From Oncomelania hupensis (lineage: Eukaryota > Mollusca > Gastropoda > Littorinimorpha > Pomatiopsidae), in NCBI GenBank assembly GCA_036898135.1, contig CM072511.1:44894141-44958140 (forward strand): 64,000 nucleotides of DNA, written 5' to 3'. The notes beneath the pieces are model-generated. The model was not told where the DNA came from. It made no database searches and worked only from the letters and a program-made list of their open reading frames with translations. Position numbers and translations under genes: made by a program. Positions 37,170 to 49,962 of the stretch are shown here, piece by piece; position 1 is the first letter of the stretch, and the number at the start of each line of letters is the position of its first letter.

Positions 37170-38870
37170 TCGCTTCAATCTGTGTCTCCCTGCTTCTTAC
37201 CACCAACCTCACCCCTTCCCTGAACCGCCCATGACTGACCACGGAGAAACGAGTGTCTGTGCGGGATGGAAGATGAGATACTGAGTTTCTGAGGAACTCC
37301 TGCGTTACAACACACTTGACATGCATCCAGACTCGCACCTCTTTCACAAATATATCTTTTAATAAATGTATGCCTTATCTTAGTCATTATTAACAGGGGG
37401 AGGGAGAGGAAACTCCATAATATAGCATTTGAGGTAGAAGGCATTCCCTAAAGCGTGTCTTTATGACATGGACTCTGTGGGTGAGCTGTACAATGGGACA
37501 GTGGATTGGATACCGTGAATAGCGATGGGAAATCTTCCTTTGGGGACGCTGAGTGGTCAGTTTGTTTTCTGTTCTAGATGATTCCGTGGCTATGTTGTTT
37601 TCAAAGTGATCATTGTGCGGTGGAGCAAGGAAGTTTAGCATCCCGTCGTCAAGCAAGATTAAATAATTATAGTGTAGGCTACAGTGTGTCCGTTAAAGAG
37701 TACAATAGTACAACAACAGTATAACTAAAACGCATGCTGAAAGATATATTATACAATTTTCTTCTTCTTCTTCGATCCTCCTCGCCATCTGCCGTATGGC
37801 TGAATGGAGAAGTGAATGTGTTTTTTTTTCAATGTTCATTCAGTTCAATTACATTTATTGATTTCTTCATCTTTTTCTTCTACTTCTTCCTCAATTTTTC
37901 CTCTTTTTCTTCTCTTTGTTTTTCTCCCGTCGTTGTAGTCGTGATGATATGGCCATCCATGGATTAATTAGGGGTTTTCGGGTGGTCTGTTCATAGTGTG
38001 CTGCGTAGGAGAAAGATGAGATGACCGGGGCCTGTCATACGTACCATTGAGCAGAAGTCGGAAAGAATTTGGGAAATTGAGTAATGGAGCGACCTAATAG
38101 GCTTTGTGACGCTATCGCTGTCCATCGGGATGAACTTGATACTGCGCGGTACCCGGCTGGCACCGAGGGTGTGACTTTTGAACAGCCCAATAGACTTTCC
38201 CATACAAGGAGTATCGGTTAGGTTTACACGTAAAACAGTATATAAAGTAGATCTATAACGGTTCTGATTCTGTGTGCTTTTAGACTGTATTGCTGTTAGG
38301 TGGATGAAGCAAAGAAAATACATTAGACTGTGCGTTGATGGTAATAAATCTAACGTGATTCTTGTTGTAAATTTAAAAAACTACCCCTTTGGTACCGAGT
38401 TAACTAGGTCGTTAATGCAAATGACATAATTATATATCTTTAACTATAATTCCCGCGAGCTGTTTCGCAAGCTTCTGGGAGTGTCTGCGGGAGGGGCGCT
38501 TCCTACCTCTATCCTATTAGAGATTCTACTAGGGAGTTTCGGCAAATTTTTCCGCGGAAAGATCGCTGGTATATATTTCAATAAGTGTGCACCGAAAAGT
38601 AATATGTTTGAACTAGATTATTATGTTAACTTTTTGTATCGAGTTCTTAATCACAACTTCATAGTTAAATAAATATATTCTCTGTGTTTCATATTTTGAA
38701 TACGGACAGATGTGCAGGTTAGAGCTATGCCGTATGATCGGAGATCTGCATTTCGTGATTGGAAAAAATGAGAGAGGGGGGCCGGAAGAAAACGGGTTTA
38801 GGAAGGGGGGGGGGGTGAGAGGGTGGGAGAAACACAGTCCGACAGGCTTGTCATCTTATACATAATATTG
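37170..38870. other. unannotated stretch
   Basis: The minus-strand open frame 37991-38323 (110 codons) is of mixed composition and GC-richer between 38010 and 38230, but I recognise no family. The rest is AT-rich, with a G run at about 38800-38825. Confidence 0.35.
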
Positions 38871-38874
<4 letters not shown>

Positions 38875-38934
<60 letters not shown>

Positions 38935-38960
38935 CAGAGAGAGAGAGACAGAGAGAGAGA
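38875..38960. repeat. (GA)n microsatellite
   Basis: GA run with a few GACA interruptions near its right end. Confidence 0.95.
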
Positions 38961-39769
38961 AAGCGGTACTGCCTGTGATGATAGACTAGCAGGTATCATC
39001 GTTGAGAATTGCGAGAATCAACAGCAAACAGCCATTTACTTCGTGGACGCTTGTGAAGTTGTTCGCAAATAGCATTAGCGTTCGATGTCCATTCAGTACA
39101 CTCTTTCACATCGTTGTTCAACTATGATCACTCCTTTTCATACCCCCATTGAACCGTTTTTAATGCACATTGTTTGATACGTGTGCGGTCGGCTTTATCG
39201 CATTATATGTCTGGTTTTCTAGAATAATAACGTTGTACTCGCTTGTCCTCTGTGGTTTGTTACCGTTTTATTTAGATTTGCATTACATGCCATTGCTTTG
39301 CAAATCATACAGTTGCTTTGCTGTATTTTCAGCATGCGGCTGCTCGATGCATGTGTAGTTCTTGACTGGAGGCGCCTCTTGCCTGCTGCAGTTGATGCGC
39401 GATGGCTGCTAAATGGCTGCACTGACCCTTAGGGACCGAGTGGCCGGTAAAGGGAGAGGTCAGAGCCAGGCCTGCAGCGCTAGTGTCTGTCACCGACGTG
39501 TCAATTGCGTACGAGAATATTTAAGGAAAGGTTTTGCCGGTGCGGCAGTTCGTGCCTGATGGTGCATAAAGTGCATGCAAGTTGAAATGTATTATGTATA
39601 GCAGCCCTGTGGATTGGTTAGATGTTTGGGTAGGTAGGGTAGGTATATATGTTTTAGGTAGCATTAATCTTACTCGCTCGTCAGCTTAACTTGGTTCCTC
39701 TCTCTCGGGTATTATTGTCCTTTTGCAAAATTCATATTAATCGAAGTTGTCTATTTTTCTGTTTCCTGG

Positions 39770-39807
39770 TTGTTAATATTAGCATCTGTTCGTGTGTGTG
39801 TGTGCAG
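39770..39807 (+). promoter_or_regulatory. 3' splice site of the mex3 terminal exon
   Basis: A pyrimidine/GT-rich tract ends in TGTGCAG at 39807. It is followed by GC TGC AAG, which completes a split glycine codon. The conserved MEX3 sequence starts exactly here, and a branch-point-like 'gttaat' lies about 30-35 bp upstream. The intron phase and position agree with the intron that interrupts the first KH domain in animal MEX3 genes. Confidence 0.8.
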
Positions 39808-41375
39808 GCTGCAAGATCAAGGAGCTTCGCGCTAAGACCAACACTTACATCAAGACCCCATGTCGCGGCGACGAACCTGTCTTCATCGTGACGGGGCGCA
39901 AGGAGGACGTGATGAGGGCCCGTGAAGAGATTCTGGACCAGTCCAAGCACTTCTCCGAGATCCGCGATAAGCGCCAGCAGGAGCGCTCCAAGACGGCTCG
40001 CGACAGCAAGGCGGCCATGATCGTGCGTGTTCCTATCAAGCTGGTGGGGTTAGTAGTGGGCCCGAAAGGGGCCACCATCAAGAAGATCCAGGACGACTCG
40101 GAAACCTATATCCAGACGCCGCAGCGGCCCGATGCTAACCCTGAGGCCACGGCCTCCGACTTCACGGTGCGCGGCGTCTGGCAGGCTTGCATCAGGGCAG
40201 AGAGGATGATCCGCGATCACATCGAGGCTCGTGCTGACAAGCGCGTGGCGGAATACAATGAGGGCAAGCCAGATCCCGACTACGCCGTCTTCACCAACTT
40301 TAATCCGCATTCGGGCGCTCAGCTGAATGCCATGCAGCGCATTTTCCCCCAGCCCAGCGTGCCGCTCACTCCACCCCATAACGGCCACGGCCACGGCCCT
40401 CAGTCTAATGGCGGCCTGGTCAACGGTTATTCCAGTAACGGCCTCGGTGTCGGTTCCTTAAGCAATGGCCACGGCAGTCCCCACCCCACTAACGGCCTCA
40501 GCAACGGTCACCACAGCAACGGTCCTTTGAGCAACGGCTTCCATCACAGTCCCCCACTCCGGCCCAATGGCCACGACAACGGCAACCACATTCACCTCAA
40601 TGGTGGTAATGGCAGCGCGTTTGATAGATATCGCTCATCGGGCATGCCCAACGGTCACGCTTTCGGAGCTAGCGGCAGGGGAATGACCAACGGGCAGTTG
40701 ATGAGCCAGAGCAACCACTTTCAGCACAATGGTTACGACGGTCATAACGCCGTCGGTAGTGCTTTCCCCAGCAGGATGCAGTATCCGAGCACCAGTCCCG
40801 AATATGATGGCGCTGGGGCCGTGGGTGGAGCACGACGCAGTAGCATGACAGGAGATGACGTGTTCTCTACGCAGATGAACTTCAGTTCTAGCAAAGGACC
40901 TTCTAGCACAGGCTTCCGCAGCAAAAGCATGTTCCCAAACTCGGATGACGGCAGCGACCTGTTTAAGCGCAACGTGCCTCCCTTTTACGGCGACGTTTCC
41001 CAGATGTTTGACACCGGCTCCATGCTTCGCCATAGCAATGGCATCGCGGCTACTCCCCATGTTTCCAGCACCCTGTCAGCCTCTTCCAGCACCTTCGTTC
41101 CTTTGGGGAACGGCGAGCTAAATGCGTCTGCCATGTCCGCCATCGTGCCTCAATACCACAGTCAGCTGCCCGCGACCACGGCCTCCGTCTGCTCCGGCAG
41201 CAACTCACCTACCAGCACCGGCGCCAACATGTCGGAAGACGCCAGTTTCAACCCTGCCGTGGACAAGGCGGCGTCCAAAACCGGCAGCGAGGACGAGGAG
41301 GCATCCAGCTCCTCTAGCCGTGCTGACAGCACCAGCAACACCAGCAGCAGCAACAACGACGAAGCATCCTCCTAA
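39808..41375 (+). CDS. mex3: MEX3-type KH-domain RNA-binding protein, terminal exon
   Basis: MEX3 proteins bind mRNA, usually 3' UTRs, through two KH domains and repress or destabilise target transcripts. They have roles in early embryos and cell fate. The exon encodes 522 residues. Residues 1-49 are the C-terminal half of KH1 (GCKIKELRAKTNTYIK, then VFIVTGRKEDV). Residues 71-141 are KH2 with the GxxG loop GPKG at 85-88. KH1's own GxxG loop spans the splice junction, so its first part lies on an unseen exon. KH2's second half is unusual: a PDANPEATASD-containing stretch replaces the usual short REKEPVFEVTG-like strand. An Asn-Gly-His-Ser-rich disordered region (about 190-300) and a Ser/Thr/acidic tail follow. 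The frame ends in TAA at 41373-41375 without the C-terminal RING finger of many MEX3 proteins. High GC against AT-rich flanks supports real coding. The first coding exon was not found upstream. Confidence 0.88.
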
Positions 41376-41837
41376 TTCGCTGCTGCCTGTCCTGACTGGC
41401 AGGCCTGTGCACTCTTGTACCTGTCAAGGACACTGGACGTGAAAGATTAACGGACCCGTTGTTGTTCCTCAGGTAGCTTTTGTTCTGCTCTCATCCATCA
41501 TCATAGTGAACATTTACTGTCTGAAGAACATGTTCCATCTCAGATCAGATGTTTACAACGACCTACAACACTAAAGCTGTAGCCATATTTCTCTCCAAAT
41601 CCTGTTAATGCCCAGGACTTTGTATTTAAGTTTGTAAAGTCACTCAATTTGTCTTAGACGTGACAAGCATATCTTCTGCGGCTTGAGCGTGCTGGCTTCA
41701 ACTACCAGCGCACAGGTGCGGCTTCACAGTTATTTAAACTACAACATTGTCTGAACTCTTTCACGTTTGGTGTCCGACGGCGTCTGGTGCACCAGTGTGT
41801 AGGCCTCAGTCCAACACCCAAATGGATACGTAACAAC

Positions 41838-41913
<76 letters not shown>

Positions 41914-43830
41914 TAAACTTTCAAGCCTTCAAAACCCCAACCAAATCCAGTACGAAAGATTATTACGATCACCAGCCTAGCCTTTGACTTTTGCATCCTG
42001 TGACTTGCGACGCAAGCGTGAATACTGACTAAAACTACAAGGAATCAAAGTACTAACCTACCGCAACTCAGTGTAGTTTTGTGTTACGATTGTGAAGACA
42101 GTATCTGATCCACCAGCTTCCGACTGCGCACATTTTCTACTTTTGTACCGAGGCGGAGCGACAAGCTCTGTCTTTAATTGTTATGATTATTTTCATAATA
42201 TGTTCGTGGACCTATTCGTTGTTCATCAAAAACGCGTATTTTATAACAAATTACCAGGTTTAGTTTTCAAACGCCCAGAAAAGTTTACTTTCGTCGCATA
42301 AATGTGTATTTCACGTTGGAGCCATTCTAAGGACGAGAATGAGCCTGTTATGATTCGAGTATTGCGAGAGAGAGAAACAAAAAAGACGCAACCACCGGTT
42401 TACATGTACGAAGTGTGTTAAAAAAGAGAATACTTATTATTAATCATTCTTAATTCCATGTGTGATGTACATTGATTTATATGATACGAAGGTACAAAAC
42501 GTATATACATTTATATATTTCTATTGAAATTACAGCATATTTTTTTATAATGATTAATTTATGTGTGTGCTTGTCCACGTCGGGTTTTTACGTGATTGAA
42601 AAATCAAGATGGCTTTGATGTTATTTTGGATTTACAAGTTTATCCAAATAAAATGGGGAAGTTTATTTTCGTTTTATACATATTTACCTCCTGTAAAGAA
42701 GTTTAGATTTGATTTTTTCCCATTTTTATTGTGTGTTTAACCAATGAAATGTTTACAAGTTTGATTCGAGTAGAATATTCGATGAATCATTGTTTTGTGT
42801 GTTTGAGGTGGTGGTGGTTTTATTTTTAATAGGTCTTCAAGTGGAATCGGAAATCGGTATGACTTTCAATGAACATATTTAGAATGTGATTTCTATGGAT
42901 GCTGATTAATTAAGCAATGAAATGGGTAGGAAGTGATACATTGTGGATGATGATTGATCAATTAAATATTTAGAATGCGGTTACTATGGATGATTGATCA
43001 ATGAAATGAGTGTACATGCGTGTATTATAATGAAATGTTTACAGTTTGATGATGATGATGATGAAGATGATGATGATGGTAACAACGATAGAATATTGCT
43101 AAAATGAGACCGGATTCTCAACAAATAGGTGTCGAGTTTCACAAACGAAGATTTATTTCTCAACATTTGGATGCACAAATGAAAGATTGTTTGATTTTTT
43201 TCCCCGCCCAAGATAGGATGCTTTATACAGTTCAACAAAGTTTCGTAAGAACAAGTTAAATGTTTCAGCTTTTATAAACACCTAAGTTACAACTTAACCC
43301 CAGCGATTAAAAAAAAATACTCCTATGAAAATTTAGTATTATCTAAAATACGACCCATAAAGGAATGGATAAGGCGAGATAAAGGGATGGTAATTTTTGG
43401 ATTTTCATTTTCTGTTGCAGAGGCTTGGCATTGCTGGTTTTGATTCTTTGTATACATGAGTGCGTACGTGTATCTTGTGTGTAGTTAACATGTAGCATTA
43501 TGCAGTGTTTTAGGAGAGTGGCTACCTTTGTATTTTAAAAAAAATATTTATTTTTATGTTAATGATGTGTTATTTTGTTTTGTTTTTATCTCAGTTTTAC
43601 TGTTGAAATGCGTGGTTGTTTTTTTTAATTGTTTTTTTGTTTTATTCTGAACTGTCTTCTCAGAGTTTATCTTGACAAGTTTATTAACACTGTTTGTTGT
43701 ACACGCGCAACATTGGATGTTGTACAACCTTTCCCAACAACAACAAAGAAAGAAAATAAAAAGATATGAAGGAGTTCTAACAAAATGAAGTCAGATAAAT
43801 GAGAGTATTTAAAAAAGTATGTAAATAAAA
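41376..43830 (+). other. mex3 3' UTR (end uncertain)
   Basis: AT-rich sequence after the mex3 stop. It contains an (AAT)n microsatellite at 41836-41912. Candidate poly(A) signals AATAAA lie at 42647-42652, 43755-43760 and 43824-43829. The first is followed by GT/T-rich sequence and is a good candidate for a short UTR of about 1.3 kb. A Pumilio-type element TGTAAATA (43820-43827) overlaps the last signal. No ORF in the region looks coding. Confidence 0.5.
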
Positions 43831-44120
43831 CAAGAAATATAAAATTGTTCTTGTTCTATTTAAAAAAAACCACTTCTTTTAGCTAATAATAATATATATT
43901 TAAAAAGTTAGTATTTTTACTATAATATATTGTTTTATATATTATACTATAGTATTTTATAATAAAGTGACAACACAGTAGAGTCATATTTACACAGAAA
44001 CTGAGAAAGTCGTATTTAAACGATTGTCATAAATAAATGTTAATACACCTATTGAAACTAGTCTTCTCTCAGAACTATTTTAAATTAATGGCGACATCTA
44101 GATCTAAATTTGTATTGATG
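43831..44120. other. AT-rich stretch
   Basis: Nothing recognised; very AT-rich. Confidence 0.4.
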
Positions 44121-44624
44121 CTTTAAATTCCCACTGTCGCTGTCTTTCTCATACTCTTTCTCATTCCTGCTCTGTTCTATGAATCTGCTATACTATCTTC
44201 TTCTTCGCTAGACCAGTCACCTACCTTTTTTCTTGAAAACTCTTCCGGGACAAGACTTCTTATTTGTGTGTGAGGTCTGTTGGATCAGCTTGAGAATATT
44301 GGACGCTTTCTGCCAGGTGGTCACTAGGGCTTCCTCTGATGTTATTATTTAGCAATGTAGGCATTTTATATGTATGTGTTTTGTTGATAATTTATAATGA
44401 TGTTTGTATTCTATTTTGTTTTTGTAAACGGGGATTCGATAAATTAGAGTACAGCCTCAGCGTCCCCTGTGTGGGATATCTTTATTGTAAAGTGGAGAGC
44501 TATCAGTTTTACCACTAGGGTTGTTTCAGCAGATCTTTTGTGCAGATCAGGCGTTGTCCGGTCCTGATTTGGCTCGGAAGAGTCCGCTGGACCTAAAGCT
44601 ATAATCATGTAATGTAATGTAATT
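44121..44624 (+). repeat. interspersed repeat family D, copy 2, with (ATGTA)n tail
   Basis: Starts at 'ctttaaattcccactgtcgc', a block shared with copy 3 at about 47430. It runs through the family core ('cagcttgagaatattggacg', 'gttgtttcagcagatctttt', 'gtccgctggacctaaagc') and ends in ATGTAATGTAATGTAATT. About 500 bp and non-coding. Confidence 0.8.
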
Positions 44625-45020
44625 ACAGATAATTCTAATAATAAATTAAACAGTTGCTGTCTTACTCTGAGTGGAAGCAGGGGGATGGGTCCTAAATGTT
44701 TTTGCTCACACAGTGCAATAAAGTTAGAGAGAAAAAAAAAACATTCTAATTTCATTAAATGATATTGTTTTAAAACAGAGACCGTCTTTGTTAGATATGA
44801 AATTAGTTATTTATGAAATTAGTATTGAACTATTACGTTTCCAATCATACTAAAATCTAAGACCATTGAAGACAAAACGTAAGAACAATGTATGGACTTT
44901 AGTAGCTGTACAGTTAATTCATTAGAGAAAGCTATGTTCTTAGCGTTGTTCATTTATTTTTTTTTTATTTTAAAGTCTGCGGAGCACAGGGGGAGAGGTG
45001 AAGGTGGGGGAGAATATAAC

Positions 45021-45235
45021 CTATCCTATCCTATCCCATAACTCGAAAGTCGTTGGGGCTACACAGATGATCGTTTAACCAGCATACTCTTTCTCTGTCC
45101 TCAGCAACCCTCATGGCTTTGCTCAGTGTCAAGCCAGTCTATTCTTGAATACTGCCATCCCACCTTTTGCATGTCTCCCTCTTCTTCCGCCTACTTGCAG
45201 GATGGTCTTTTTAAGGCCTGATGCTCTGGATAACC
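45021..45235 (-). mobile_element. RTE-like LINE 3' terminus, minus-strand copy
   Basis: Starts with CCTATCCTATCCTATCCCATAAC (the reverse complement of the (GATAG)n tail). It continues with the 3' UTR and ORF end seen at 16283-16500 in the same orientation. It is the shortest of the four copies, and the coding part is decayed. Confidence 0.75.
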
Positions 45236-45575
45236 ATGTTCATGCTTACATCAAACAGAAGATTACAATGAAAATGTAATAGATATATATGCGTAATAGT
45301 TTTTGATTAATATAGTAAATTATTAATGATTCCGGATTTTTCGTCTCGCTGATTTGAAAATAAAAAAATTATTTGAGCAGCTTAAACAAGAATATATTAA
45401 TTAACATTTTAATACTTCTCATTAGTGCGTCTGTTTTAGTAATACAAATTTGAGAGCGCCCTCAAAATCGAAATCACAGATGATAAAATAAGTTTTGTTA
45501 TAATACACAGTATTTGAGCCAGCTATAATTCTAACGCAATAATACACGGGAATATTTACACATCGAAAGTTTCAT
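45236..45575. other. unannotated AT-rich stretch
   Basis: Nothing recognised. Confidence 0.4.
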
Positions 45576-45740
45576 TTGACGCAGGGATAGCTCAGTGGTC
45601 AGAGCGCACGACTTGGGCGACGTGGGTTCGGACGCTGACTTCAGCAAACTATTATTTGATTGCTGGATATTAGTGGCCAGTGCCTTGAGAAGCTCTTTGT
45701 GCTTGTAAATGCGCTTTATAAGAGCAATCTCTTTTATAAA
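45576..45740 (+). mobile_element. tRNA-derived SINE-like unit
   Basis: 45581-45639 looks like a decayed tRNA. A box-A-like TAGCTCAGTGGT (45588-45599) and a box-B-like GGGTTCGGAC (45623-45633) are separated by about 24 bp, as in RNA polymerase III internal promoters. A non-tRNA body follows, with 'gtgccttgagaagctc' and 'tgcgctttataa', similar to the tail at 26440-26580. Acceptor-stem pairing is not convincing, so I call it a SINE head rather than a tRNA gene. Confidence 0.65.
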
Positions 45741-47268
45741 TCGATGACTTCCTCAAAAAACAACCAAATGCTTGCGAATACTTCGGAGAAAAAAACATTT
45801 TATGTTGCTGTATTTAGAAAATGGAGAGCAAGCCCATTTTCTGTTGGTGAAAGGAAAGCCTTAAATTTCTTAGTTAAATAAATTCACGGTTATTTTACTG
45901 CAGTATTTAAAAGAAAATTTGAAGTTTTATTTCATTTAGTTTATTTAGTAGTGATTGATGTTCATATTAAATGTTTTAAATTGTTTTAAATAAATCTTTT
46001 TTTTACATTTATAAATCGGAATCCTATTTTTAGAGGTACTGTAAAAGAATTAGTTTGTATAGTGTTTTTGTTATTGTTCGTAGTAGTAGTAGTAGTAATA
46101 TCTATTTTGATTTTTTTAAAGATCTATTAACACCAAAGAAGCGATGACGTACGTTGTTGATTTTACCTAAGATGACGAAACATTTATTTAAGGTATTGTG
46201 ATAATCATTGTGCTTGTTTTAAATCTCTCATTTCAGACATAAATATTTATATACATCAAAGAAATTATCAAAATAATATATGAAAACAACTTTTTAAAAT
46301 GTATCAAGTCCATAGATAATATCAGTAATATAACGTGTTTCCCCTGCAGCATACAAAGTTATTGAACAGAAATGTATGAAGTCGATGGAAAAAAAACAAC
46401 CAACAAAAGTTTTATTAATAATATATGCAACTTTAATGTAAATGCAAAATGCGGTATCAAATTATATTTCTTTGCAGTTAAAACCAAATTAGAATAACAA
46501 ACAACATCGTAACGAAATCCAGTTGTGTATTGTTATGTCTAGAAAGAACATCGTTGAACAAATAAAGTATTATACGCTTTTGTACTTAAAAAAAATAAGA
46601 CTATAATTATGAGACGCAACATGTAGTCTACCAACGTTGCAAATACATGAATTATGTTTGAAGCGTCATGGTAGAACGCGATGCTGTGATTATGATTAGA
46701 CTGGCGATGTTGCCTTATGATCACGTTGAATACAAATGCAGGTGACGTGGTCCAGAGGTCTTGACAGGCCAATCGGTGGTCCGGACCGAAACCTGACATG
46801 ACATTAATGATTAATCCCTGTTGAATTATATCTATATTTCTTTCTTGAATTACAAGTTGATTTATGAGAATTACATCGAAATATAAATACATTTCTTTAA
46901 CTATATATATTTTTTACTTCTCGAAATACACTCTTTAGAAAAAATACTGCATGAGAATTGGGTTGGATTATGTATCATAATCATGATAATGATAACTCTG
47001 AAGACAGTTTATATCTTTTCTTTTGTTCACATCATTTTTTTTTCTCTTTTTTTGTATGCATGGTGTGCTGTATTGGATATATGTTTTGTACCAGACAGTT
47101 CTTCCCTGAGCAGTGCTGTCTGGTGAGAAAAAAGTCTTTATCCACAAATATATGTAATCACATTTGTTTTGATGCCAGACCCAAAATTGTCTCCACGTAT
47201 TGGCAGAGTGTGAATGTGCTCGTTTTTCTGTTTGGTTCCCCACCCCGTCCTCCCACACGTGGGCGTGC
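45741..47268. other. unannotated AT-rich stretch
   Basis: 1.5 kb without a supported gene. A short (AGT)n run lies at 46081-46096. Confidence 0.45.
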
Positions 47269-47956
47269 ATGAGGTTTCTGTTTAAATAGTATTCCCACTT
47301 TCTGGAAATTTAGTGCTCTAAATGCCCACTGTCGCTGTCTTTGTCCTTTGTTCTGTCTCATTCCCAATGTGACCCCCGTTAGGGTGCCGGGGGTTTCAGT
47401 ATAAATAGTTTCCCCACTTTCTGAAAATTTAGTGCTTTAAATTCCCACTGTCGCTGTCTTTCTCATTTGCTCTTTCTCATTCCTGCTCTGTTCTATCAAT
47501 CTGCTATACTATCGTCTTCTTCGCTAGACCAGTCCCCTACCATTTTTCTTGAAAACCCTTCCGGGACAAGACTCCTTATTTGTGTGAGAGGTCTGTTGGA
47601 TCAGCTTGGGAATATTGGACGCTTTCTGCCAGGTGGTCACTAGGGCTACCTATGATGTTATTATTTAGCAATGTAGGCATTTTATATGTATGTGTTTTGT
47701 TGATAATTTATAATGATGTTTGTATTCTATTTTGTTTTTGTAAACGGGGGTTCCATAAGTTGGGGTGAAGCCTCAGCCGTCCCCTGCGTGGCATGTCTTT
47801 ATTGTAAAGTGACTGGCTGGTGGAGGGCATTCAGTTTTCCCACTAGGGTTGTTTCAGCAGATCTTTTATGCGAATTGGGGGTTGTCCGGTCCTGATTTGG
47901 CTCGGAAGAGTCCGCTGGACCTAAAGCAACAATTATGTAATGTAATGTAATGTAAT
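47269..47956 (+). repeat. interspersed repeat family D, copy 3, with 5' internal duplication
   Basis: The 5' part is duplicated. 'tttaaatagt..cccactttctg' and 'ttagtgct.taaat.cccactgtcgctgtcttt' occur at about 47280-47345 and again at 47400-47466, about 122 bp apart. The family core follows and ends in ATGTAATGTAATGTAATT at 47936-47956, as in copy 2. Confidence 0.8.
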
Positions 47957-48450
47957 TCCCAATGTGTTTTATCGGTCTACTATACTATTTTCTTCAATAG
48001 ACCAGTCACTTACCTTTTTTCTTGAAAACTCTCCCAAAACTCCTCATTTGTGTGTGAGGTCTGTTGGGTCAGCTTGGGAATATTGGACGCTTTCTGCCGA
48101 ATGGTCACAAGGTTTCCTATGATATTATTTAGCAATGTAGGCATTTTATATGTATGTGTTTTGTTGATATTTTATAATGATGTTTATATTCTATTTTGTT
48201 TTTATAAAGGAGGGTTCGATAGATTAGAGTATAGTCTCGACGTCCCTTGCGTGGGATGCCTTTATTGTAAAGTGACCGGCTGGTGGAGTGCCTTCAGTGT
48301 TACCACTGGGGTTGTTTCAGCAGATCTTTCATACGGATCAGGGGCGAATATTCTTTCAACTAAGTTGTGGTCCTGATTTTGTGGTTCTGTTTCGGCTCCT
48401 TGCAGTCCGCTGGAGCCTGTATGCAATGAATAACTAACTAACTAACTAAA
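47957..48450 (+). repeat. interspersed repeat family D, copy 4, with (ACTA)n tail
   Basis: Begins with 'cccaatgtgttttatcggtc' directly after copy 3 and includes the whole family core. Here the terminal microsatellite is AACTAACTAACTAACTAAA (48431-48450) rather than ATGTA or CTT. Confidence 0.8.
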
Positions 48451-48494
48451 CTTACTGTGTTTGGTTTCGAATTTTTGTTGTTACTTTTTACCTT

Positions 48495-48496
<2 letters not shown>

Positions 48497-48546
<50 letters not shown>

Positions 48547-48556
48547 GGGGGGGGGG
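48497..48556. repeat. (T)n(G)n homopolymer junction
   Basis: About 49 T followed by 11 G. Length may be unreliable in an assembly. Confidence 0.9.
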
Positions 48557-49923
48557 TGTTTCTTTGCAGTAAATGTTTGTACGTTTGTTCATTTTCGGGT
48601 TTTAGGTATTTTAAGCAGTAGCGGTAATGACTTCTGTGTTTTTTCCCTCATTTTTTTACTTCTTGATATTAATGCTGGTAATTATGTGTGCTTACCTGAT
48701 TTGCGTGTATGTTGTTAAAATGTGTACGTTTGTGTAGTTCCTGTTTAAAAGGAATGTTCCTACTACTTGCTAGTGCAATAATTCAGGTTCCGGTATTTAT
48801 TTTCAAAAACAAAACCCGCTTCTTTTCTGTTGGAGCAGCACTTACTTACCTAATACAGTAATAATTAAAGACTGGGGAAAGTAGACGTTTTATATTCTTT
48901 CAAAGGGCAACTTAAGCTTTGCTGTCTTAAATGTAGTTGTAGAGACAGGATCTCGATTAAAACGTGTTTTTTTTTCTCTCGCAAGAAGCAAGTTAGATTT
49001 TTGTTGCCATTTGCAATGATTGTAATTAGCTTTTGTTTTATTGTCAGGCTGGTTTTCAAATCTCGTTGGTCGAGACAAAGTGTTGTATATTTTTGCAATG
49101 CCAATGGCATGCATGGTTTGAGGCGTTGGTAGCTGAAACATTTGGGTTTCGATTACAAAACAACAACGTTTCACTCGCATTTAGACGGGAGATGTGCATT
49201 ATTCTATATCCGTATATATTCATTTATCCTTTCAAAATGTGACTTCCTTTTCTGTTAATCTGTAGGTTTATATGTGAGATGATATTACAGGTCAGTGTGT
49301 GGTTTGCTTGTATTATCGTGAAGATGTTATTGTTGTTTAATAGATCAAGTATACATTAGGCCTGTGTGTTTATCTAAGTATTGGTGTGTTTTATCAAAAC
49401 TGGATTGTGTTTTTCTTTTTCATAATATCGAGTTCTTCTTATGTTTCATGACATAATGAAAGTGTATCGTGCGTGTTTGAGGAATCATATATTTTATATA
49501 CATTTTGGCTGAAAACGTTATATAATGATTTGGCTGGTTATCACAGTATGTATTCACCACGATGCTTGTCTGATTGTTCTCTTTATACTAATCATGTAAT
49601 TAGAGTGTTTGTTACTTCGATGTTATTATATATATGTGTGTGTGTAAACTTCATACAGATACCGTGTTTAATTAAACTATAAAAGACTTCACCTTTTTCT
49701 AAATTTTCAGGAAAAAAAATGTGTTGACTGAATTTAACTTGCAAAGATTTATATATCATTTTGAAATTTTATACCGGATGATCAGCTAAAAAGCACCAAA
49801 CAATGTGTGTATTTTCACTTTCTGTTATGTGCGTTCACTTGTAATGATACACGTTGCCCTCTCCATATTTTATCGTGCATTTGCAGACGTAGTCATAAGC
49901 GCCACATTTAACATGGGTATTTG

Positions 49924-49962
<39 letters not shown>

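Noticed and set aside
37991..38323. 110-codon minus-strand frame as a gene
   Set aside because: Complex sequence but no recognised family and no splice evidence; left as unannotated.
40635..41060. Minus-strand open frame opposite the mex3 exon
   Set aside because: A shadow of GC-rich coding sequence; the + frame carries the conserved KH domains.
45581..45639. Functional tRNA gene
   Set aside because: Box A and B are present but acceptor and T stems do not pair well, and a SINE-like body follows.
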